From positions 36,109 to 100,108 of the forward strand of contig NZ_JAFFZS010000032.1 in assembly GCF_016921115.1 (NCBI RefSeq): 64,000 nucleotides of DNA, written 5' to 3'. How positions within the stretch are numbered: position 1 is the first letter of the stretch; every line of letters starts with the position of its first letter. Source of the DNA: Streptomyces actuosus. Its GTDB lineage: Bacteria; Actinomycetota; Actinomycetes; Streptomycetales; Streptomycetaceae. This document shows, piece after piece, positions 45,908 to 55,325 of the stretch. The position numbers and the translations under genes were made by a program. The notes under the pieces are model-generated. The model saw nothing but the letters and a program-made list of their open reading frames with translations. It did not search any database and was not told the DNA's origin.

Positions 45908-48624
45908 TCAGCGCATGCGGAAGAGACGGCGGGCGCGCGCCGGGGCGGCACCGGCGACGTAGGTGGACCAGGGGGTGTCGTACTGCGGCCCGTTCTTCTC
46001 GTACTGGAGGCTGTAGTCGATGCGGCCCCCGGGGGACACACCGTCCACGATCCGCTCCCAGCGGGCGCCGGCGGCGGTCATGAAGTAGTTCTGCTGCGCC
46101 CGGCCGTCGACCGTGTAGTGCGCCACCACGAAGCGCGGGGCGAAGCCGTGCGGTTCGAACCACAGGCGTACCCGGCCGGCACCGGCGGGCTCGGCGCCCT
46201 GGTCGTAGTCGGATCCGGGGCTGGGCGTGGGACTCGGGTCGGGGTCCGTGGTCGCCGTGGGACTGGGCGAGGCCGTCGGGGTCGGAGTGGGCGTAGCGGT
46301 GGGGGTGGGCGTAGCGGTTCCGGTGGGTGAGGGTGGGAGGGTGACCGCGGGCTCCTGGAGCCACAGGAAGCTCGTCACGCCCCGCGGGTAGTACTTGCTG
46401 TACGTGGCGTTGCCGTCCACGATCTGGTCGCTCCAGGCCCAGTAGGCGCTGGTGTCGCGGGTCAGCCACGACACGGCCGCGGTGTCGGCGCGTGCGGTCG
46501 CGTCGACGAGGTCGAGGCCGAGGATCCGGCGGGCGGTGAACTCGTTGAGGCAGGTCTTGGAGAGCCAGGTGTTGGCACTGGCGGAGCTGAGCTTCCAGCC
46601 GCCGTCGGCCGTCAGGCAGACCCCGGGGACCAGCACGGCCTGCAGGTGGCGCCGCAGGGCGCGCACCAGGGGTGCGTAGGGGCCGTCGGCCCCGGTGGCG
46701 TCCTTGCGGCCGGCGAAGTAGGGGTAGACCAGCCCCTCGACCACCGGAATGATCCTCACGTCCTCTCCGGTGCGGAGATTGGCGGGCAGGTACCCCTCGG
46801 CCGTGGCGCTCCCGGCGACCGTGGCGGCGCAGGCCCCGGCCTGGCGGCGGGCCCGGTCGGCCAGGTCGTCGCGGCCGAGCCGGGTGAACAGCCGCTCCAG
46901 CACGACGTACGCGGCCCAGCACTTGACGGCGATGTAGGAGTTGCCGACGGCGGTGGTCAGTCCGGGGCCGATCGAGTCGTAGGTGGTGATCTCGGTGCCG
47001 CCCGGTCCGCAGCGGGTGGTGTCGGTGCTCTGCACGCCGTCCCGCCGCGCCGGGTCCGGGTGGTCGCGATTCTCCAGGCTGACGAGGCAGTCGGCGAGGA
47101 ACCCGGCTTTCGCGTCGAGCCAGGCGGTGTCGTCGGTCTGCTCGGTGTAGACGCCGGCGCACAGGACCCAGTTGGCCAGCTGCTCGCCGGTCATGTAGGA
47201 GAAGATGCCGGTCTTGCCGCTGTGCTCGTAGTGCGACTGCCCGGGCTCGGTGTAGTCGGGCCAGTAGCCCATGTCGTGGGTGACGCTGACACCGCCGGGA
47301 CGGGCGGTCTGCTGGTCCGGTGGCGGGAACTGACCGTGCCGCTGTCGTAGTGGTAGCGGCCGGCTGCCCGGTCCAGGCCGTCGCGCACCGTCCAGGGGTT
47401 CATCCCGACCTCGTAGAAGAGGTGGTCGACGGTCAGGTCGAAGGTGTTGATGTACTTGTACTCGCCCTCCATCACGTTCCACCAGGGGCGGCCGTCGGGG
47501 TCGGAGAGCAGGGCGGTGCACCCGTAGTAGGAGCGGATGGCGTGGGCGAGCAGGAAGGTCTGCTCGGGCGTCCGGCCGGCCGAGCGGACGAGTTCGTCGT
47601 CGGCCCGGCAGGCCTCGATGCGGTCGGCGAGGCCGGTCGTCGCCGCCGTCGCGACGTCCTCGATCCGCGGATATCGGTCGGTGTACCGGTAGCGCATCGC
47701 GACGCCGGTGGTGACGTCGCCGGCGCGATGGAAGCACAGCGCGATGCGGTACGTGCGGCGCTGCCCGGCGGGAACGGTCGCGACCAGGGCGCCGATGCTG
47801 CCGCCGCCGGTCTGCCCGTCGAGGATGGCCCCCATGTAGGAGCCGGTCACCGCGGTCGCCTCGGTGCTGTCGGCGACCAGCGCGGTGTGCGTGCGCTGCG
47901 AACCGAAGACGACGCCGTTGAGCGGGGCGTCCATGAGGCGCGGGCTCTCCCCCGTGACCCCCAGGAACACCCTGCGCGGGCGTGCCCCGGCCCGGTTGTC
48001 CAGGGTGAGTTCGGCGAACACCGCAGGCAGCAGGACATCGGGCAGGGCGCGCAGGGGCCCGTCGCCGGCAGGCAGGGACAGGTCGCCTGGGGCGCGGGCG
48101 GCCGCGGGGTCGGCGGGGTCCGGCACCGGGCGCACGGGTGAGCACAGGGCGAAGGTGAGGTCCTGGGCGGTGAAGGTGTCCGTGGCCACCCCGAAGTCCC
48201 GGTGCACGGCGTCCCGGGCGAGGGGCGCGACCCCACCGCTGACTCCGTCGTGGAAGAAGGGCAACGCCCAGGGCCCTCCGTCCCCCGGCGGGTCACTGCC
48301 GACGAACACGCTCTGGTTGGCGGGTGCGCCGGACTCCAGGCCGAACCCGCCCGAGGCGCCCGGGAATCCCAGAGTGAAGGTCGCGTACGCGCCGATGGGG
48401 GCGTGGAAGGCGTTGAACCACGGGCCGGTCGCCGCGGTGGAGCCGGCTGCCGACGGTTCGCGGTCCGTCCCGGTGTCCGGTGGAGAGCGGCGGGCCAGTG
48501 TCCAGCCGGCCGCCGCCAGCACGACACCCGCCGCGCCCGCGGCCCGCAGGACGTCACGGCGACCGGGCCCCGGCGGGCCGGCGCGGTCGGGCGTGGCGGT
48601 GGGCTGTCTCGGATCAGGTTGCAT
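45908..48624 (-). pseudogene. GH52 beta-xylosidase with CBM56-like domain, frameshifted near 47330
   Basis: Two frames together give one protein of about 905 residues. From ATG 48624 (GAGGTG upstream): Tat signal (GRRDVLRAAGAAG), then GH52 sequence including WWNVMEGEYKYINTFDLTVD with the acid Glu, up to YHYDSGT. The following codons are out of frame. One added base in the stretch coding GTVQFPPP restores the reading into PGGVSVTHDMGYWPDYTEPG, TTYDSIGPG (catalytic Asp region) and the rest of GH52, then a Pro/Thr linker and CBM56-like domain (QQNYFMTAAG, QYEKNGPQYDTPW). Both parts are otherwise clean, so the defect is recent or a sequencing error. GH52 enzymes are beta-xylosidases; the extra binding domain is unusual. 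The operator-like palindrome at 48819 lies about 195 bases upstream. Confidence 0.85.
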
Positions 48625-49176
48625 GAGGCGCACCTCGTTCGTCCCGGCGAACGTTCACGATGGGTGCCGTACGGCACGTGAGCGGTGCCCCCGGGGCACG
48701 GCCGGTCCGGCAGCCCGGCCCGGTGCGGGGAGGTCGGTACGCAGGGCGGGGCTGCCGAAGTCGCGCCGTGAGATCGGGGGTTGTCTGCGGGGCGACAGCT
48801 CCGCAGGCGCTTTCATCAGTTGACTGAACAATTCAATGCGGGGCAAGAGGCCTCACGACTTTGCGTGGAACCTTCGCCCGGTGATCGAGAGGGCGGGGCG
48901 CCGTCGGGCGCTCCGGAGCCGGCAGCCGCGACGGCACCGGAACGGGAGGGCGTCGGAGCGGGAGGGCACCGGAGCCGGAGCCGGACGGCACCGGAGGCCG
49001 GGGAGGGCGGGCCGCGCCCGAGCCAGGCCAGGCCAGGCCACCGATGGGCTAGTCAGGCCATCTATGGCCGTGCCCCCGGCGAGCAGGTCCGTCGGGGACC
49101 GTGCCCCCGGCGGTCGGCAGCGGGTGCGGAGGCCCGTGCCGTCGGCGAGCCGGGCGATCGGCGGGGTGTGCGGCGG
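48625..49176. promoter_or_regulatory. 552-bp region upstream of the GH52 gene
   Basis: No gene. It includes the palindrome at 48819-48829 inside an A/T-rich patch (48810-48838, CATCAGTTGACTG then AACAATTCAATG) that probably holds the promoter of the GH52-GH26 operon. The remainder, toward the LacI gene, is GC-rich with repeated GGAGCCGGAGC-like runs. Confidence 0.6.
48819..48829. promoter_or_regulatory. Candidate operator GTTCAGTCAAC (minus-strand reading)
   Basis: Second copy of GTTCAGTnAAC, identical to the site at 40802-40812 except for one base. It sits upstream of GH52 in the less GC-rich part of the gap. Two copies in front of two glycosidase genes, with a ROK regulator gene between, suggest a shared regulon. 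Confidence 0.5.
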
Positions 49177-50205
49177 TCAGGCCGGGCGGGCGGTGCTGGC
49201 GCGTTCGACCAGCTGGGTCGACAGCTCCACCCGCGGCAGATCGACCTCCTCCCCGTCGACCAGCCGCAGCAGGGTCCGGGCCGCCATCGCGGCCATCTCG
49301 TGCAGCGGCTGCCGGACCGTGGTCAACGGCGGGCCGCTCCACCGGGTGACGGAGAGGTCGTCGAAACCGACGACGCTGACGTCCCGCGGGACGCCCAGGC
49401 CGCGCTCGCGCAGTGCGGCGTACGCGCCGAAGGCCTGCAGGTCGCTGGCCGCGAACAGGGCGGTGGGAGGCGGCACATGGGCCTTGGCCGCGGCATCGAG
49501 CAGTGCGTGGGTCTCGGCCCGGCCGGAGACGTCGTTGAACTCGCCGAAGCGCAGCCACCCGTCGGGGACGGGGATGTCGGCCTCCTCCATCGCCGCGCGG
49601 AAGCCGTCCGCGCGGGCCCGGCTGCACAGCAGATTGCGCGGACCGGCCAGGTGCGCGATCCGCCGGTGGCCGAGCCGGATCAGATGCTCGGTGGCCGCCG
49701 TGGCGCCCGCCCAGTTGGTGGCCCCGATCGTCGGCACCCCGGCGTCCGCCGTACCCACCGGGTCCACCAGCACGAACGGCACCCCCAGCGACACCAGCTT
49801 GAGCCGCTGCCGGGGAGTCAGGTCGGACACCACCAGGACGGCGCCGTCCGAACGCCGGGCCGCCATCTGCTCCAGCCACTCCCCCGTGTCCGCGCTGCGG
49901 CCGTGCACGGCCGACAGCACCATGCTCACCCCGGCCGCGTGCAGCGCCTGCTCCGCACCGCGGATGATCTCCACGGACCAGAGGCTGTCCAGCTCGTTGA
50001 GGACCAGGTCGACGATCCCGCCGCGGCGGCGACGGCCCTGGCGCCGCCGGTAGCGGTGCAGGTCGACCAGCCGCTGGATCCGGTCGCGGGTCTCCGCGGA
50101 CACGTCCGACCGGCCGTTGAGGACCTTGGACACGGTCGACACGGACACCCCGGCCTCGGCCGCGATGACACTGATCGTCACCCGGTTCCCTGTCCGCACC
50201 GTCAT
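49177..50205 (-). CDS. LacI-family transcriptional regulator
   Basis: 342 residues. The N-terminal helix-turn-helix VTISVIAAEAGVSVSTVSKV is followed by the hinge region and a periplasmic-binding-like sensor domain (LLCSRARADGFRAAMEEADI, TALFAASDLQAFGAYAALRE, VSVVGFDDLSVTRWSGPPLT). It is a sugar-responsive repressor. It follows the GH43 gene by 148 bases in the same direction. Originally the operon also contained a sugar ABC importer, of which only a 3' fragment remains at 52202-52283. The ligand is probably a xylo-oligosaccharide or related sugar, inferred from the neighbours. Confidence 0.92.
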   Translation of the reverse strand: MTVRTGNRVTISVIAAEAGVSVSTVSKVLNGRSDVSAETRDRIQRLVDLHRYRRRQGRRRRGGIVDLVLNELDSLWSVEIIRGAEQALHAAGVSMVLSAVHGRSADTGEWLEQMAARRSDGAVLVVSDLTPRQRLKLVSLGVPFVLVDPVGTADAGVPTIGATNWAGATAATEHLIRLGHRRIAHLAGPRNLLCSRARADGFRAAMEEADIPVPDGWLRFGEFNDVSGRAETHALLDAAAKAHVPPPTALFAASDLQAFGAYAALRERGLGVPRDVSVVGFDDLSVTRWSGPPLTTVRQPLHEMAAMAARTLLRLVDGEEVDLPRVELSTQLVERASTARPA

Positions 50206-50353
50206 GTGCGCTCCCCCTTCTCCGCGCCCGCACCGCCGGTGGTGAGGGCGGGTCGCCGCCTCACCGCACCGGGGGCCGCCCGCTTCCGCAGGATATCCGG
50301 CGTGCCCTCGGCGCCCGCCCGGCCAGGGGGGCGTCCGTGGCGGGTCCGGGCGC

Positions 50354-52120
50354 TCATGCCCGCGGCTCCATGGGAAGGGGCAGCACGGGATCCGGACCGT
50401 CCGGGGCGGAGCCGTCCTCGGCGTCGTGGTAGACCGGTGCGGCGAAGTCGGCCGGCCATCCGGAGCCGGTCAGGTCCTGCGCGCACACACCGACGAACGC
50501 CCCGGTGAATCCCCAGCTGGAGTAGTGCCCGGTGGCGGGATCGCCCACCGTGGCGTACTCGTCGGAGAGCCGCCCGCTGTCCAGGACAGGACCGATGGGG
50601 AACCACTCCTCGCAGCGGCCGAGGTCCCACAGGGCCCACTGGAAGCGGGCCTGGTCGTCCCGCACCACCAGACGCAGAACCACCAGCCCCGGTCCGACGG
50701 CCACCGGGTCGGCGGTCTCGGAGTACTTCCCGCGGTCGCAGACCGCGACCCGCAGTACCCGGCCGAGGTCCTCGTCCCAGGTCAGGTGGAGGTAGTGCCA
50801 CAGCTCGGTGTTGTAGAGGTGGACCAGGCCCGCCATCTGCCGCGGTGAGCCGGGCCAGGCGGAGACGGTGACGCGGAAGTCGAAGCGAGTGTGCTGCTGG
50901 CGGCGGGCCACGACGCTCTGCCGGTGCCGTGAGGACAGCGACTCGCCGCCCCGCAGGCGCAGCCAGCCGGTACGACGGGTCAGCGACAGCCAGGAGGGGT
51001 CCTCGTGCCGCCGCAGGGTCATCCACTGCGGAGCGAGGACGCTGCCCGCGCCGAACCCGTCCGGGTTCTCCTCGGGCAGCTCGGCAGCCCGGGACGACGG
51101 CTGCTCTGCGGCCGCCGGCGGCGCCGGCACCAGCAGGGACGGCGTGCCCTTCCCCGCGGTCCCCGCGACACGGGGCCAGCCGTCGGCGGTCCAGTCGACC
51201 TGCTGCAGGGCCGTCTCGCGCCCCAGGACGCAGGCTCCGCGCGAGGTCAGCGGGCGCGCGGTGAGGTGCGCCAGGTACCAGTCGCCCTCAGGGGTCTCGA
51301 CAAGGCTGGCGTGCCCGGCCTTCTGCAGCTCCAGTTCGGGGCGGTGGGCCGAGGTCAGCAGCGGGCCCGCCGGGTCCGGCCTGTAGGGGCCGCGCAGTGA
51401 GCGGGACCGGGCGACGGTGACGGCGTGGTCCCAGGAGGTGCCGCCCTCGGCGGTGACGAGGTAGTACCAGCCGCAGCGGCGGTACAGATGGGGGCCCTCG
51501 GTGCAGCCGAGGGAGGTGCCGGTGAAGATCCGTTGGACGGGGCCCACGACCTTGCGCAGCACCCGGTCGTACTCCTGCAGGAGGATGCCCGCGAACGGGT
51601 TGGTGCCGGGGCGGTGGTCCCAGTCGACCCACAGCAGCCAGCTGCGCCCGTCGCCGTCCGGACCGGTGTCGTGGAAGAGGGACGGGTCGAAGCCGTGGCC
51701 GGGCAGCGGCACGGGGTCGGACCACGGGCCGTCGACGGACTCGGCGACGGTCACGAAGTTGCGGACGTCCTTGAAGGCTCCGGCGAAGCTCTTCACGTCG
51801 GAGTAGACGAGGTGGAACAGCCCGTCGGCGTAGGACAGGCAGGGGGCCCACACGCCTCCGGAGTCGGGGTTGCCGGAGAGGTCGATCAGCCGGGGCTCGC
51901 GCAGGACGCCGCCGTAGGACCGCCAGTTCACGAGGTCCGTCGAGTGGTGCACGGTGACGCCGGGCAGCCATTCGAACGTCGAGGTGGCGAGGTAGTAGTC
52001 ACCGCCGACCCGCAGCAGGGACAGGTCCGGGTGGAATCCGCGGAGCACCGGGTTGCGGATGACGTCCGGCTCGGCGTCGGCGGGTCGGCGGGCGGTGCCG
52101 GTGGTCGGCGCGGCGGTCAT
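50354..52120 (-). CDS. GH43 beta-xylosidase with C-terminal beta-sandwich domain
   Basis: 588 residues without signal peptide, so cytoplasmic. The five-bladed propeller domain has the catalytic base Asp32 in GFHPDLSLL, STFEWLPGVTVHHSTDLVNW, GVWAPCLSY, GFDPSLFHD and the acid Glu in GCTEGPHLYRR. After about residue 330 comes the C-terminal beta-sandwich (WLSLTRRTGWLRLRGGESLS, DFRVTVSAWPG) found in xylosidases of this type. It should cleave xylo-oligosaccharides after import. ATG 52120 has AGGAGC seven bases upstream. It was the partner of the sugar ABC transporter now reduced to a remnant. Confidence 0.92.
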   Translation of the reverse strand: MTAAPTTGTARRPADAEPDVIRNPVLRGFHPDLSLLRVGGDYYLATSTFEWLPGVTVHHSTDLVNWRSYGGVLREPRLIDLSGNPDSGGVWAPCLSYADGLFHLVYSDVKSFAGAFKDVRNFVTVAESVDGPWSDPVPLPGHGFDPSLFHDTGPDGDGRSWLLWVDWDHRPGTNPFAGILLQEYDRVLRKVVGPVQRIFTGTSLGCTEGPHLYRRCGWYYLVTAEGGTSWDHAVTVARSRSLRGPYRPDPAGPLLTSAHRPELELQKAGHASLVETPEGDWYLAHLTARPLTSRGACVLGRETALQQVDWTADGWPRVAGTAGKGTPSLLVPAPPAAAEQPSSRAAELPEENPDGFGAGSVLAPQWMTLRRHEDPSWLSLTRRTGWLRLRGGESLSSRHRQSVVARRQQHTRFDFRVTVSAWPGSPRQMAGLVHLYNTELWHYLHLTWDEDLGRVLRVAVCDRGKYSETADPVAVGPGLVVLRLVVRDDQARFQWALWDLGRCEEWFPIGPVLDSGRLSDEYATVGDPATGHYSSWGFTGAFVGVCAQDLTGSGWPADFAAPVYHDAEDGSAPDGPDPVLPLPMEPRA

Positions 52121-52201
52121 GTGGCTCCTGTTCCGGGGCGTCGGCCCGCGCCCGGTGGGGCGGGGCGCAGGGCGGTTCGGGGTGCGTGCGGCGCTGCGGG
52201 C

Positions 52202-52283
52202 TCAGCCCTTGACCGCGCCGGCCATGACACCGGAGACGATCCGCCGGGCCAGCAGGGTGAACAGCACCAGGACCGGCAGGACC
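52202..52283 (-). pseudogene. 3' remnant of a sugar ABC transporter permease (MalG type)
   Basis: The last 27 codons up to a stop at 52202 read VLPVLVLFTLLARRIVSG and VMAGAVKG, the C-terminus shared by MalG-like carbohydrate permeases. Homology stops abruptly at about 52283, where plus-strand coding sequence of a GH26-like gene begins. The rest of this permease, its partner and a binding protein are missing, so the site is a deletion or rearrangement junction. Confidence 0.85.
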
Positions 52284-52287
52284 GTGG

Positions 52288-53286
52288 GTGAACAAGGGCC
52301 ACCGCGATTACGCCACCTTCCTCGCGGACCGCGGCAAGACCGTCCAGGTCGGCATCAGCTGGAAGGACAACCCGCCCGGCTTCGACGGCGGCGACGAGAG
52401 CACCAAGGCGGCCCGCTCCCGCAAGGTCACCCAGGAACTCGCCGACGGCGCCTACACCGACCGCTTCACCACGCTCGTCGACTTCGTCAACGCCCACCCC
52501 GACGCGACGTTCCTGCTGCGGCTCGACTACGAGGTCAGCAGCTACTACCACTGCACCGACAGCAGCTGCTCCTCGTACAAGAACGCCTTCCGCACCCTGC
52601 GGAACATGTTTCGCAGCAGGACGCACCAGGACAACGTCCGCTTCGTCTTCCACCCGGTCCGGGGCGAGTACGCGACGATGTACCCCGGTGACGACGTCGT
52701 CGACGAGATCGGCGTGTCGGTCTTCGCGCACGAGCTGTGCATGCCGATCCACGACAACGGCTATCTGTACAACGGCACCCCGCCGGACAACTACGACACC
52801 GGCACACTGCAGTGCCGCAACGCCTACATCGGCAAGGACCAGCACGGCAACGACGCGGCCGTGTGGAAGAACTGGGACTACGACGGCAACGTCCTGAAGA
52901 TGATGAAGTTCGCCAAGGACCACGGGAAGCACATGGTCGTGTCCGAGAGCGGCATGATGAACTTCACCGCCGACGGCTCCTCCACCCGCGGTCTGGAGCA
53001 GAACCGGGGAGCCGAGTGGACCAAGCGGCTGTTCGGGCTGCTGAACTACTCCGGCCCCGTCCCGAACCTGTCCGGGACGTACGACCTCTCCGGCGTCATC
53101 CGCACCGTCACCTACATCGACCTCGACTTCCGCTACGGCTGGGACGGCAAGAACGACGGCTCGTTCGACTTCCCCGTGAACAGCACCTGGTTCGTCGACG
53201 GCCGCCTGTCGCGGTACGGCCAGGCCAAGGACGCGTTCTGCACCGGGCTGCGCGACCGCGGATTCACCACCGGCTGCCGCACCTGA
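52288..53286 (+). pseudogene. 5'-truncated GH26-like glycosidase
   Basis: 332 codons from the first in-frame GTG at 52288, five bases past the permease remnant. It lacks a signal peptide and the first beta-strand region present in its paralogue at 44319-45776, so the true 5' end has been lost. The rest is intact: VQVGISWKDNPPGFDGGDES, FLLRLDYEVSSYYH (Glu82 of the fragment), FHPVRGEYATMYPGDDVVDE, MVVSESGMMNF (Glu220). There is no linker or CBM; it ends TTGCRT. No ribosome-binding site is evident, so it is likely silent. Confidence 0.8.
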
Positions 53287-53392
53287 CACCGGCGGCCCCG
53301 GGCCGGGCGCCCGGCCCGGGGGCGGTGCTCCTCCCTCGCGCCGGGCGTCCACGCCCGGGCCAGTGTACCGACGGCGCCGGTCCGGGTCCTGC

Positions 53393-53722
53393 TCAGCGGA
53401 GCACGGCCCGGGCCGGCGAACTCGACGGCAGGTAGGCCGCCCGGATCTCCCCCGCGTCCGTGACGGCCGCCCAGGGGTGGGTGACGAAGGTCTGCTGGAC
53501 ATAGGAGTCCCCGTCGACGAGCGTCGCGTAGAGGACCGGCTTCTGGTCGTAGTCGATCCAGAACACGCGAAGTCGCACACCCGACACGTTGATGAACTCG
53601 ATGTACGTGCTCTGCCGGCTCTCGACCGAGCGGAGGTCTTCGGCCTCGGAAGAGGGAAGCGGAGTCCGTCGACTCGCTGAGCGTGCCGTATTCCGCCGAA
53701 GGTGGCGTGATGTGCGAGTAAC
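53393..53722 (-). pseudogene. Fragment with VHL-beta-like domain
   Basis: The last 85 or so codons read STYIEFINVSGVRLRVFWID, YDQKPVLYATLVDGDSYVQQ, TFVTHPWAAVTDAG and a short tail. The pattern (FxNxS...LRVFWIDYDQ..P.YATL..G..Y.Q.TFVTHPW...DAG) fits the beta domain of the VHL family, which occurs in a few bacterial secreted or peptidase-linked proteins. No good start codon lies upstream in frame before unrelated low-complexity sequence, so it looks like the C-terminal end of a broken gene. Confidence 0.55.
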
Positions 53723-53802
53723 TCGCGGGCCGCGACCGGGAGGGCTTTCCGCCTTAGCGGCCCACAAGAACGAGTGCTTCCCTTTCCGGCGCCCGGCCTG
53801 AT

Positions 53803-53970
53803 TCCGTCGAGAAGACCGTGCGCCTCGTCGACGAGGACGGCGGCACCGCCGGTGCGGTCGTCGCCGACGCCTCCCGGCCCGAGGACATGGATCGCCCGGT
53901 GCACACCACGGCGGAACGCCACGGCGGTCTGCACGCCGCGCACAACGACGCGGGCGTCTTCGGCAGCCCG
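53803..53970 (+). pseudogene. Fragment of a short-chain dehydrogenase
   Basis: SVEKTVRLVDEDGGTAGAVV, ADASRPEDMDRPVHTTAERH and GGLHAAHNDAGVFG match the stretch of classical SDR enzymes from the second beta-strand to the NNAG motif. The cofactor-binding GxxxGIG start and the catalytic YxxxK end are both absent. Only this 56-codon core remains, next to the Wadjet operon. Confidence 0.7.
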
Positions 53971-54050
53971 CCCCCTGGTCGGGGACCTGGACCTCGCCCC
54001 GCCCCGGCCCCTGCGGGCGACGGTGCCGCGCCGGGTCCAGGGCGCGAAGC

Positions 54051-55325
54051 TCACGAGTGGGCGGCGCCGCGCTGCCGCGCAACAGTGCCGGCGAGGTCGT
54101 CCAGAAGCACATCGGCCACCAGTTCCTCGACGACGGCGGAACCGTGCTCCGCCATGGCCCCGGCCAACTCGGCGTCCCACGGTGCCTCGGTGATGCGACC
54201 GGGCCGGGGACCGCGCGGAGTGCGCGCGACCGCCGCCCGGTAGTCGGCTGCCGTCATGCGCCAGGGGCGCGCCGGCGTCTTGTCCATGACGTACGCGGCG
54301 ATGCGGATCCCCTCGCCGTCGAAGTCGCCGTGGTGGCGGAGGACGGCGCCGTGCTCCGCGAGCATGCGCAGGAGCCCGATCGCCGCGCTGTTGGGCCAGC
54401 CCGAGGTGCACACGAGCGGAGGGCAGTCAGGGCCGAACCGCCGTACCGCGAGAGCCAGGACGCTGGGGTTCTCCACGGCGTGCACGACGGGCACGGGATC
54501 GGCGGCGAGCGCGAACTCGCCCGGGGCACGGAGTTGGGCGAGGGTCAGGCAGGCCGCCTGTCCGGCCTCGGCGCAGACCCGGGCCACGCGCGCGAGGGGG
54601 CCGTCGCCCAGCGGGCGCAGTCCACCGACCAGAACGGTGGCGGACAGGTCGTCGGCGGCGACACCCGCGCGCGCCCACAGGGCCCGCCGGTCCGCTGCCG
54701 ACCGCGGCGGAACGGAGTCGTGCAGGGCTGCCAGGGCACGCAGGACGTGGCCCGCCACAGGGGTGCCGTCGTCGAGGGCGTGCGCACGGCCGTCGAGGAC
54801 CCGGGCGGCGAAGACGGGCAGTGGTTCCGCCGGGGCGGGCAGCTCGGCGAGCACCGTGAGGACGTCGGCGAGGAGGGATCGCGTGCGTTCCACCGAGCCG
54901 CCGGCCAGACCGGCCGCCCGGCAGGAGGCGGCCCAGTCGGACAGCGCCGGCTGCGCCCGCACGGTGGCATGGCCGTCGAGCCAGCTCCACAGTGCGGCGC
55001 GATCGGACTCCCGGCGGCGCCGGTCGGCCGCGCGGTCCCCGAGCGGGCCGACGAGCGCGGTCACGGTTTCCCGCACGGTACGGCCGGACAGCTCCGTCAC
55101 GGCTTCCTCCAGCCGGACCATGACGACGGTGGGCCGGGCCTCCGGCAGCCGGTCCAGACCGAGCAGGTCGGCGAGGGCCTCGCGCTCGGTGTCGTCGAGC
55201 GGTCCGAGGCGCACCCGTGCGACGGGGCGGCCGGAGGAGAGGCGGTCGTGGACCGTGTGCCACAGCGGCCGGAGTCCGGGGCGGCGCAGGCTGTCCTCCC
55301 CCGGGCCCCGTCCGGCGCCGGTCAT
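54051..55325 (-). CDS. jetD: Wadjet type I JetD (TIGR02679/DUF2399), Toprim-like nuclease subunit
   Basis: 424 residues. The N-terminal part is the DUF3323-like region. The C-terminal Toprim-like domain contains VVHAVENPSVLALAVRRFGP with the metal Glu and LRHHGDFDGEGIRIAAYVMD with the Asp pair. JetD of Wadjet systems is the subunit that cleaves closed circular DNA once the SMC-like complex has extruded it. The ATG overlaps the JetC stop (ATGA). It is the last gene of the operon, in the order A-B-C-D of type I. Confidence 0.93.
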   Translation of the reverse strand: MTGAGRGPGEDSLRRPGLRPLWHTVHDRLSSGRPVARVRLGPLDDTEREALADLLGLDRLPEARPTVVMVRLEEAVTELSGRTVRETVTALVGPLGDRAADRRRRESDRAALWSWLDGHATVRAQPALSDWAASCRAAGLAGGSVERTRSLLADVLTVLAELPAPAEPLPVFAARVLDGRAHALDDGTPVAGHVLRALAALHDSVPPRSAADRRALWARAGVAADDLSATVLVGGLRPLGDGPLARVARVCAEAGQAACLTLAQLRAPGEFALAADPVPVVHAVENPSVLALAVRRFGPDCPPLVCTSGWPNSAAIGLLRMLAEHGAVLRHHGDFDGEGIRIAAYVMDKTPARPWRMTAADYRAAVARTPRGPRPGRITEAPWDAELAGAMAEHGSAVVEELVADVLLDDLAGTVARQRGAAHS

